Origin: Candidula unifasciata
Taxonomy: Eukaryota > Mollusca > Gastropoda > Stylommatophora > Geomitridae
DNA length: 64,000 bases
Assembly: GCA_905116865.2 (NCBI GenBank)
Contig: CAJHNH020008450.1
Coordinates: 353,501-417,500, forward strand
Direction: 5' to 3'
Both the position numbers and the translations under genes were made by a program. This document shows positions 1-8,300 of this stretch, piece after piece. Numbering within the stretch: position 1 is the first letter of the stretch; each line of letters begins with the position of its first letter. The notes beneath the pieces were generated by a model. That model ran no database searches. It was not told the origin of the DNA and was given only the letters and a program-made list of their open reading frames with translations.

Positions 1-177
1 TTCCATGTTGTCAGCATTAGGACAGCTTCTCGTCTCAATGAAGGTATTTCCAGCTGTACTCAACAGACGTTCACTTGGTACGCTCGTAGGTGGTGCATAA
101 AGATAACGCTTGACAGTATTAACCAAGGTGGGGTATCTTGACATGTTTATTTTCCACCAGTCCAGAAACGGGTGTAA
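1..177 (-). pseudogene. hAT transposase C-terminal dimerisation segment, cut by window start
   Basis: The reverse strand reads LDWWKINMSRYPTLV and then APPTSVPSERLLSTAGN, followed by ETRSCPNADNM. This is the conserved hAT C-terminal (hATC) dimerisation signature: a WW-K-N...YP block followed by PPTSVPSER-STAG. The frame is open to the window edge, so the rest of the transposase lies at lower coordinates outside the window or is missing. In hAT transposases this region mediates dimerisation; the catalytic core is not visible here. The other side merges with a TTCGG-rich palindromic stretch. Whether this copy is intact cannot be judged. Confidence 0.85.
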
Positions 178-183
178 GGTCGC

Positions 184-285
184 CACTATTCGTATTCGGC
201 CCGACCGCAAGTATTCGGCCGAATACCGAATAGTTATTAGGTCCACTATTCGGCCCGAAGCGAATATTCGGTACAGCCCTACTTC
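184..285. repeat. TATTCGG / CCGAATA palindromic stretch
   Basis: About eight copies of TATTCGG or its complement CCGAATA occur in 100 bases, in both orientations, with near-perfect inverted pairs such as TATTCGGCCGAATA. It sits directly beside the hAT transposase end and could be a subterminal repeat of that element; this is inference from position. Confidence 0.6.
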
Positions 286-480
286 GAAGTCAGACATCTG
301 TCTGAGAGGCAAGAAACCAACAGTCTGCACCCAAATGAATTAGACACATGAAACAGGTGTGCACGCAAAACTCAGTTTCTGGAACAGCACTATAGTCCAG
401 AAGCGGACGAACAACCATAACTTTCCGCCAGAGTTTACAGTCGGTGAATGTGAAGAAGAAAAGGGTTGTGTGGGTCTCCT
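284..480 (+). repeat. Dispersed SINE-like family E, copy 1 (3' part)
   Basis: Matches the family best seen at 593-832 and 63855-64000. It starts near the internal CTGTCTGAGAGGCAAG block and ends in the GAAGAAGAA tail typical of this family. The 5' part of the unit is absent. Confidence 0.6.
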
Positions 481-489
481 TTTTCTTCA

Positions 490-1075
490 TCTTTCTTTCT
501 TTCTCTACTCCTGGAATACCTCGCGGCGTCATGGCTAGAAGAGATCTCTAGAACGGGCCCTTCTTTTGGCGACGTATAAAGTACTTTTCAGTATTCTTCT
601 TCTTTCTTCACCGACAGAAAGCTCCAGTGCGAAGTCCTGGTTGTTGGTCCATTTCGACTTTGGCTTTATGCCAGGCATGGGTTGTGCTTGTTCATCCGTT
701 TTACTGGCTTGTTTGTGTGCAGATGCACTCCGATTTCGAAGAAAGTTCCCGATTAGTCGACTCCGACGACATGCTTCTTGGGGAGGCAACGGGTCTGTTT
801 TTCTTGTCCCCACAACTGGGCCCACACAGGGATACTTTTCAGTCTCTGATATTTCTGCGGTCCATGTTCTGCGTGGTCGTGCTGTTACCGTTTTATCTGT
901 ATAACACTGCTCTCTGTGGTGCCCTGTCTGATGGCCATCTTGTTACATGGCCAAACTGTTTGATTTGTGGCCTACCAATAAAGTTCAGTACTGGTTCTGT
1001 GCGGACTGTCCTCCCGATATCATCGTTCCTAATTCGATCTTTCCTCGTTACACCAGATTAGCACCAGAGAGGGCA
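490..1075 (-). pseudogene. LINE ORF2 C-terminal fragment, split by a family E insertion
   Basis: The flanks 490-592 and 833-1075 together match the uninterrupted copy at 43165-43500. On the reverse strand the better copy reads like a non-LTR ORF2 end ([16 protein letters not shown], then a GxK..WP segment in place of the usual K-WFGH). Multiple stops make it a relic. The family E element between the two halves is bounded by an 11-bp target duplication. Confidence 0.6.
593..832 (-). mobile_element. SINE-like family E, copy 2, with 11-bp target duplication
   Basis: The sequence TACTTTTCAGT flanks the insertion on both sides (582-592 and 833-843), giving exact borders. On the reverse strand it starts with CCTGTGTGGGC, carries AAGCATGTCG-like and GAGTGCATCTG-like blocks shared with the other copies, and ends in a GAA-rich tail. 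A direct target duplication plus an A-rich simple tail indicates retrotransposition. No coding capacity is seen. No tRNA head is recognised, so the origin of the family is unknown. Confidence 0.7.
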
Positions 1076-1149
1076 CCGCAGAGAGCAATGTGATACAAAT
1101 ACATCAGTAACAGATCCAGAGGTCGATCACGCAGACAATATCAGAGATA

Positions 1150-1680
1150 CTGAATGTGCTTTATATCAAGTGGACAGAAGGGCCCTTTCCAAAGATCTCT
1201 TATTGAGTAGAGACGAGAAAAAGAACATATATCGTTAGCTATAAACACAATAAGAAACATGCTTAGGAGATAATCTGAGAGCAGAAATATCAGATACTGA
1301 AAGCAGTATATATCAAGTGAACAGAAGAACCGCCCGGCTCTCTAGCGGAATTGGCTAAACCGGATTTCGCGGAGATCGGGTGACGTACTCCTTGTGGTCC
1401 GGGTTCAATCCCGGGGGTAGGGAGGAAAGCCACATTTTCTCCCAGATTTACGGTATTTACAATGGAATCAAGGCCGAAAGGTTGCGATATCCATAATACC
1501 GAGCCTAAGGGTTAACAACTCGTGGCTTCTGGATACTAAAACAAACAAACAAACGAACAGAAGAACCCGTTCCAAAAATCTCTTCTTGCGCTAACGCTGA
1601 GTAGAGACGAGAAAAAAGACAGAACAGAAATCGTTAACTGTAAACACAATAAGAGACATGCTCAGGAGAGCATCTGAGCG
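1150..1680. repeat. Imperfect direct duplication of about 125 bp
   Basis: A segment containing GAGTAGAGACGAGAAAAA, followed by a CACAATAAGA..CATGCT block, occurs at about 1155-1290 and again at about 1560-1680. The second copy is separated from the first by the SINE at 1332-1554. Confidence 0.6.
1332..1554 (+). mobile_element. tRNA-derived SINE with (AAAC)n tail and 13-bp target duplication
   Basis: The 13-base sequence GAACAGAAGAACC lies at 1319-1331 and again at 1555-1567, bounding a 223-bp element. The head carries a tRNA-like B box (GGTTCAATCCC) about 65 bases into the element, and the 3' end is (AAAC)n. This is the structure of a tRNA-derived SINE mobilised by a LINE. The perfect target duplication suggests a fairly recent insertion. 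Confidence 0.8.
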
Positions 1681-1727
1681 CTCGTGGGTATGGCCAACAT
1701 GTGATGAAGATAGTCTTATGGTGAACA

Positions 1728-1856
1728 ATGAACAGTGATCCAGAAGACCTTCGTCTAAGGAGAGGGTTGGATCCCATGCAGACGGCTCGATCCCACCTGG
1801 CAAAGCAAAAGCTGATAAAGATAGCGATGGAACTGATCAAGCTTTACCAGAAAAAG
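1728..1856 (+). CDS. Candidate small coding exon, unidentified
   Basis: An ATG in a fair context (AACAATGA) opens 43 codons without a stop, ending at AAAAAG|GTAAGTAT, a strong splice donor in phase 0. The peptide is charged and helical in look (ends MELIKLYQKK). I do not recognise a domain. The next exon of gene A (5222) is also entered in phase 0, so joining is possible, but the peptide does not look like the first half of a CUB domain. It may instead be part of a transposon. Confidence 0.25.
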
Positions 1857-2328
1857 GTAAGTATATTTGATGTACTTTTTTACCTTTCAATTGTTAATGA
1901 TTGACACAAACGAATATTTATTAAACCTTCGTGTTATTTGAACCCTCGCTCAAAATAAACATAAATTAAAACTTACTCTGCGCCCTACCAAACATGTCGC
2001 AAGAGGCGACTACGAGTAAGCTGAGCACTGGGTTGGCTGCCTCATAGTTCTCAGCTGTCATTAGTCTTGTAGGTAAAAGTTGTTAGTCAAGAATGATCAC
2101 TGCAGCTGGGGCATTCCCATAGGCGCGGTGTCCTCCCTGTTGGAAGCCAACGTACAGTACTAATACCGCGTTGGTACCGGTGCTATAGTACTTTTCAAAA
2201 CGTACGTTGTCACACTTAATCAAATATCTCGAAAACATTTTACTGATCAACACGATCTTTAGCATGTGGTCTTAGCTTTCCAATGTCTTTATGTTTCTAT
2301 AATATAACGCTGCACATTGTTTTCTTAA
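1857..2328. other. No gene seen
   Basis: A donor-like GTAAGT opens the stretch; beyond that I see no coding signal or clear repeat. Confidence 0.5.
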
Positions 2329-2636
2329 CTCTTCACGGACGTTTAGCCAGTATACTGGCGATTGAGTCTATTCCTTAAAGACGTAAAGCCAGTTTACTGG
2401 CTCATGATAGAGACACTCTAATTTGGTTCCGTTTGTAGGGAAAACGAACTTTTATGAACAAGTTTTTTAACAATTAGGATTAACAACAGGGTGGACTTTC
2501 ATTTGCGATGTTCATCGTGATCGGTGCATTATTTTGTGATTTAAAAAATTATTTTAGCTTTGTTGTGTTGCACTGAAAAAATTTCGCTTAAAATTAATGC
2601 TGTCCAAACCGCAGAAAAAATGCCGTCCTAAAAGAG
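2329..2636. mobile_element. Short piggyBac-like MITE (TTAA-flanked)
   Basis: TTAA at 2325-2328 and 2637-2640 brackets a 308-bp stretch whose ends are imperfect inverted repeats: CTCTTCACGGACG on the left and, read in reverse, CTCTTTTAGGACGGCA on the right. TTAA target sites are specific to piggyBac-type elements. No transposase is encoded. Two short internal blocks (AGCCAGTATACTGG and AGCCAGTTTACTGG) are near-palindromic repeats of each other. Confidence 0.5.
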
Positions 2637-2864
2637 TTAAGGCCGGCGAATCTATTTGATCTTTGTTGCAATTGATGAACCTCTGAACAGTAGAATATGC
2701 AGTAACTGACGCGGGGAGATTGTTTGGAAATCAGTTACTGTGTGCATCGATGCGTGGTGATTGTTATGATAGCCTATTCCTCACTCAACAAAAAATCCTC
2801 AACTGACAGGACTGACATATGCTGTAGATTACCACCTCAGATTGAAAAGCCGGTGATACGCGTT

Positions 2865-3179
2865 CAGGGCTATCCTCCGAAAACGGTCCTAAATTATCGA
2901 GGCGGAAAATATACCCTAACAGGGCCTCAGTCAGCTGTCAATTGTGCACTTCCGGGACTATAACGCCACCGCCGATTTGCGAACTTCCGGCAACTTCCGC
3001 CACCGCCGAGATTTTTCCACACACCGCTCACGCGGCGTAGATTGGGGCTCAAACGCCAGCGGCTTGGGGATACACTCGGCGGTGGCGGAAGTCGCCAGAA
3101 GCGCGAAATTTAAGACGACGGAAGTTAGGGTATATTTTCCACCTCGATAATTTAGGACCTTTATTTGGAGGATAGCCTG
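2865..3179. mobile_element. MITE with long (about 57 bp) terminal inverted repeats
   Basis: The left arm (2865-2921, starting CAGGGCTATCCTCC) is the near-perfect reverse complement of the right arm (3123-3179), and CGTT flanks both ends (2861-2864, 3180-3183). Inside, a second nested inverted repeat pairs CCGCCACCGCCGAG with CTCGGCGGTGGCGG. The 315-bp element is non-coding and could fold into one long hairpin. The superfamily is not clear. Confidence 0.75.
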
Positions 3180-3439
3180 CGTTAAATCTGATTAGTGAAA
3201 AGTTCCCCTTGCTCAGATTGCTTAAGTTACTGTAAGCATGCCGACACTTTGCTTTTTATATTATTCAACCCAACCTCCCCCTCCCCCTCCCCCCTCCCCC
3301 CCGAAAAAAAAACCTAATGTAAAAACATTTGACTTCTATATTTACCATATTTTATTTGACTTCAAGAGCTTACAATTTAATTTTCTCACAGTTCTATTGT
3401 ACGTTTGTTGTGAGTCAAAAATCCTAAAATCTTGACTAA

Positions 3440-3530
3440 GATATAGAGTCATCGTCATCGTCATGAAGCAGGTCCTTTGCAGAACGTCGCTATCATCACG
3501 GTCTGGTACCATGCCATTGTTTTCAATATA
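3440..3530 (-). pseudogene. RTE-like LINE 3' end fragment
   Basis: Reads, in reverse, like the 3' end of the element at 47835-48045 (GGCATGGTACCAG ... TCTGCAAAGGACC ... ATGA repeats). Short and decayed. Confidence 0.5.
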
Positions 3531-3539
3531 GAGTGGAAA

Positions 3540-3792
3540 CAATGGCATTTGATGTGGATAGTCGTTACAGAACATTAACAAAAGAACACGAGAGAAGACT
3601 AACCACCTGTGAAATGAGATGTTTGAGAATGGCTGCGAATAAAACCAGAAGAGATCGAGTGAGAAACGATGTGATTACAAGAACTATTGGAACCATACCC
3701 ATCGTTAAATTTATTGAGAAGCAAAGAATGAAATGGTTTGGTCACCTAATGAGAATGGAAAACAACGATGCCAGCAGCAAGAGCATACAACA
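3540..3792 (+). pseudogene. RTE-like LINE ORF2 C-terminal fragment
   Basis: The open frame reads LTKEHERRLTTCEMRCL, then NKTRRDRVRNDVI and KQRMKWFGHLMRM. This order (T-EM-CLR, R-D-IRN, KWFGHLMRM) is the conserved stretch after the reverse transcriptase domain in RTE-type non-LTR retrotransposons. The fragment runs into the N run, so its 3' end is not known. Catalytic motifs are absent. Confidence 0.85.
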
Positions 3793-3809
3793 NNNNNNNN
3801 NNNNNNNNN
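3793..3809. other. Assembly gap (17 N)
   Basis: Seventeen undetermined bases. The LINE fragment ends at the gap and a different repeat (family D) begins just after it, so the join may be a local assembly break. Confidence 0.99.
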
Positions 3810-3830
3810 TTCTCCGGTATGATCACTGTT

Positions 3831-3990
3831 GAACCTCACTTGGACCGCATAATGAGCGATTAACATCCAGTGACCCAGAGAGTCGCTATTCGGACAGAAG
3901 CCCCCCCCCCCCTCCCGCGCCCCCCCCCCCATCTATAAATCCCAGAAACGCCGTTCATACGTAAGGTTATATTGGAAACCCCAACATTGT
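3831..3990 (+). repeat. Dispersed repeat family D, copy 1, with C tracts
   Basis: Resembles 37905-38080: a CACTTGGACC / TGATAAACA-like opening, then GAAACGCCGTTCATACG and GGTTATATTGGAAACCCC. Two poly-C runs (3901-3930) interrupt the middle of the unit. Confidence 0.5.
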
Positions 3991-4319
3991 TGACACAACC
4001 CACCCGAGAGTAGCGGTCACGCCCTGGGTAGCTGCTGGCCAGGTCTCACTAAAACTTCATGTCACCGTGCCACGCAGTCCCCATGAATGATCACCATCCA
4101 CTCATGTCGTTTTCCCATCTCTCCTTCCATGCCCCCCCCCCCTTACATTCTAGTTTCTACCAGCTTTGGGCTTGAATGATTACTTTTAATAACAATCACT
4201 GTCTCTATTTGATAGCTGACAGTAAGAGAGAAGCATCGTGTCGCGAGACCCTTGTTTTCACATGACTTCGTAAATAAGCACACATAAAGGCCCATCGATC
4301 CATCTATCTACAATTCCAC

Positions 4320-4420
4320 TCATCCACGAATATAGCCATCCTTTATCCTATCCATTAATCTACCCACTCATCTATCCCACCATCCACTCGTCCACTAACC
4401 CCACCATCCACTCATGCTAT
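4320..4420. repeat. Degenerate CCATCCA / CTCATC tetranucleotide-type repeat
   Basis: Runs of ATCCA, CTACC and CTCATC words between 4290 and 4420 look like a decayed short tandem repeat. Confidence 0.4.
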
Positions 4421-4467
4421 TTTCCCTCGCATTCTTACATTCTGGTTTTTACTTGAGCAGTGATGTG

Positions 4468-4690
4468 TCTGTCGGCTCTGTGGCTTAGTCGATGTGAACG
4501 CTTCGCAATGCTGGGGTGCCGGGTTCAATCCCAGCTGCAGGCCATGTGCTTTGCGTTGGTTTCGACAGTGGTATCAGGGTGCCGACCGTCCAGTTAGCAA
4601 TGGCAAACTACTGGACGTAAATTTTCCTAGAGAAACCACACAGCAGCCAGTTGGTTCTGCAACGTCCTGTAATAGATACACAAGTTAAAA
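4468..4690 (+). mobile_element. tRNA-derived SINE family A, copy 1
   Basis: A tRNA-like head has an A box (GTGGCTTAGTCG) and a B box (GGTTCAATCCC at 4522-4532), followed by a body containing GGTTTCGACAGTGGTATC, GGCAAACTACTGGACGTA and GGTTCTGCAACGTCCTGTAA, then an A-rich tail. The same body recurs at 22140-22350 (-), 41430-41710 (-) and 48140-48370 (+), which defines the family. Confidence 0.8.
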
Positions 4691-4780
4691 AAAATTTTAT
4701 TTAAAGAAATGTAAGATTATATAAACAGGTGTAGGTTAGTTCAAACAGGTGTTCTTGTTTGTATGTTTGTGCGCGCAACG

Positions 4781-5190
4781 GATGTACTTGATTGTGTAAA
4801 CAGATGTGCATGATTGTATAAAAAGATGTGCATGATTGTATAAACAGATGTGCATGATTGTGTAAACAGATGTACATTGTTGTGTAAACAGATGTACATG
4901 ATTGTATAAACAGATGTACATGATTGTATAAACAGATGTACATGATTGTATAAACAGATGTACATGATTGTATAAACATATGTACATGGTTGTATAAACA
5001 GATGTACATGGTTGTGTAAACAGATGTACATGATTGTGTAAACAGATGTACATGATTGTATAAACAGATGTGCATGATTGTATAAACAGATGTGCATGGT
5101 TGTATAAACAGATGTGCATGGTTGTATAAACATATATACATGATTGTATAAAGAGATGTGCATGATTGTTTGAACAGATGTACTTGTTAA
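4781..5190. repeat. 22-bp minisatellite, about 17 copies
   Basis: Tandem units of GATTGTATAAACAGATGTGC plus AT. The reverse strand stays open in three frames because few stops fall in the unit; this is not evidence of coding. It lies just upstream of the first visible exon of gene A. Confidence 0.9.
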
Positions 5191-5221
5191 GTCAGATGTA
5201 CATTTGTATTCGCATGCTCAG

Positions 5222-5390
5222 GTTTACGATGGATTCTCAGACAACTCGCCGCACACAACCCTAGAGCGCTACACTCGTCCAGTCATAGTCTCCCACTCCA
5301 GCACACTGGTCCTGGTTCTGTCCACAGGCACACGTTCAGCAGAATGCTGCTACCATGCTGGGTTCAAGGCTCGCTTTTACTTGGTCTCAG
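5222..5390 (+). CDS. Gene A exon: CUB1, C-terminal half
   Basis: Acceptor GCTCAG|GTTTAC and donor TCTCAG|GTGAGT; phase 0 in, 1 out; 169 nt. It encodes [10 protein letters not shown] ... [17 protein letters not shown] ... [10 protein letters not shown], the typical second half of a CUB fold (YDG, then SSxxLxVxF, then GFKARY). It has two adjacent cysteines (AECCYHAG). The matching exon in gene B is 55974-56139, of nearly the same length and the same phases. Confidence 0.85.
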
Positions 5391-8300
5391 GTGAGTGCTT
5401 AGACCGTCACTCCAAATAACTTATCTTTCATGCAAGATTTAGGACATAAGAATCAGGCACCATCTCCAGTTGTGCTATCCCGTCTCCCTGCCAGTGTTTA
5501 TAGGTCAGGCCACATGCCTCTGTGAAGGTTGATGTGCCAACATATGATCTGCACTCATGCATAAGCTTGATTGTCACCAGAATGCCAACTGGACAGGTCT
5601 GGAATGTCTACTGCAGCGGTGCAAAGTTCTGAGTTGCCAGTCTTAATCTTTCCTCAGAACATCATATTTTTCTCAGAAGTAGAACATTTGGGCATCTACT
5701 TTTAATGTTTGTATGTAACTGATTAAAAAGCCTATTTTTAATGTATCATGTCACAGGTCATTTTGCCTCGTTTTAACAATGGGATGCAACCGGAAAAAGG
5801 TTTTTTAAGCACTGCCCTAATGGTTTTTGTCTAAAGGATGGGTCTGGATGCACTGATCTGATCCCTGTTTCTGGAAATCATGTGTGTAAACTGTTGTGCT
5901 CAGTGTTGCAAAATATAGTGGATCTCAGAACCCCAGGGGACAAAAAATGACGTCTTTTAATAAGATCCTAAAGCAGGTTGGAACAGAAACTACCATCATA
6001 ATACACAACTATAGACTATAGTTGTATGGTTCCAGTCTTATAACATACAGCTGCACATTGTTGCCTCATGACAGAGCTGCACATTGCATCCCCATGATAC
6101 AAGCATACACTCACACGTATATATTACAGCACCGTGACACACACTTACGCTCACGCATACCCCATACCAGCAGATTCCAGTTAACCAATTAGTACATGTC
6201 TGTTGATTCTGAATCTCCAGAACAAGAATGGACAGAGCGGCCAGACTCCTCCTGCAGCGAATCACATCCCATGCAGGGCGGAGGCATCATATCGTTCACG
6301 GGGGCCACCTCCACAGGTAACGAATATGATCACTCCCTTAAGATCCAGCAACAAATTCTCCAAGTGGAACTATAACTAGCACACATGCATCAGACACCTA
6401 GAATACATATGCAAATGTATATATCTTCTGCGGCCAAACTCAAAAGGTGGTTGGAATGTTTAGTTTACAGCTATGCTGCGATATGTGCAATTTTAAGTTC
6501 AATACATATCCATGCTTATCATACACAGTAAAAGCAGTTTGCCAGAAAGTTTGTTGTACAAGTGTTCCACTGTAAGAATGTGGTGGATATACTTTCAAAA
6601 CACACAGAGTCCTGCCCAGATGTGCTTAAGGCGACCAACTCATCTGGTCACACAGAATGTTGCCTCCATGGTCACTGCTTGGATGACATCCGTAGTCTCT
6701 GCTTGTATGACATCCCTGGTCACTGCTTGTATGACATCCCTGGTCACTGCTTGTATAACATCCCTCGTCACTGCTTGTATGATATCTCTGGTCACTGCTT
6801 GTATGACATCCCTGGTCTCTGCTTGTATGACATCGATTGTCTCTGCTTGTATGACATTCCTGGTCTCTGCTTGTATGACATCCCTGGTCACTGCTTGTAT
6901 GACATCCCTGGTCACTGCTTGTATGACATCCCTGGTCACTGCTTGTATGACATCCCTGGTCACTGCTTGTATGACATTCCTGGTCTCTGCTTGTATGACA
7001 TCCCTGGTCACTGCTTGTATGACATCCCTGGTCACTGCTTGTATGACATCCCTGGTCACTGCTTGTATGACATCCCTGGTCACTGCTTGTATAACATCCC
7101 TCGTCACTGCTTGTATGATATCTCTGGTCACTGCTTGTATGACATCCCTGGTCTCTGCTTGTATGACATCGATTGTCTCTGCTTGTATGACATTCCTGGT
7201 CTCTGCTTGTATGACATCCCTGGTCACTGCTTGTATGACATCCCTGGTCACTGCTTGTATGACATCCCTGGTCACTGCTTGTATGACATCCCTGGTCACT
7301 GCTTGTATGACATTCCTGGTCTCTGCTTGTATGACATCCCTGGTCACTGCTTGTATGACATCCCTGGTCACTGCTTGTATGACATCCCTGGTCACTGCTT
7401 GTATGACATCCCTGGTCACTGCTTGTATGACATCCCTGGTCACTGCTTGTATGACATCCCTGGTCACTGCTTGTATGACATCCCTGGTCTCTGCTTGTAT
7501 GACATCGATTGTCTCTGCTTGTATGACATCCCTGGTCTCTGCTTGTATGACATCCCTGGTCTCTGCTTGTATGACATCCCTGGTCACTGCTTGTATGACA
7601 TCCCTGGTCTCTGCTTGTATGACATCCCTGGTCACTGCTTGTATGACATCCCTGGTCTCTGCTTGTATGACATCCCTGGTCTCTGCTTGTATGACATCCC
7701 TGGTCTTTGCTTGTATGACATCCCTGGTCACTGCTTGTATGACATCCCTGGTCACTGCTTGTATGACATCGATTGTCTCTGCTTGTATGACATCCCTGGT
7801 CTCTGCTTGTATGACATCCCTGATCTCTGCTTGTATGACATCCCTGGTCTCTGCTTGTATGACATCCCTGGTCTCTGCTTGTATGACATCCCTGGTCTCT
7901 GCTTGTATGACATCCCTGGTCTCTGCTTGTATGACATCCCTGGTCTCTGCTTGTATGACATCCCTGGTCACTGCTTGTATGACATCCCTGGTCACTGCTT
8001 GTATGACATCCCTGGTCACTGCTTGTATGACATCCCTGGTCACTGCTTGTATGACATCCCTGGTCACTGCTTGTATGACATCCCTGGTCTCTGCTTGTAT
8101 GACATCCCTGGTCTCTGCTTGTATGACATCCCTGGTCACTGCTTGTATGACATCCTTGGTCTCTGCTTGTATGACATCGATTGTCTCTGCTTGTATGATA
8201 TCTCTGGTCACTGCTTGTATGACATCCCTGGTCTCTGCTTGTATGACATCGATTGTCTCTGCTTGTATGATATCTCTGGTCACTGCTTGTATGACATCGA

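Noticed and set aside
3533..3832. Host gene resembling craniofacial development protein 2
   Set aside because: Such annotations are RTE ORF2 fragments; this is one, cut by the N run.
4701..5163. Reverse frames of MHICLYNH-type repeats
   Set aside because: 22-bp array read in three frames; no gene.
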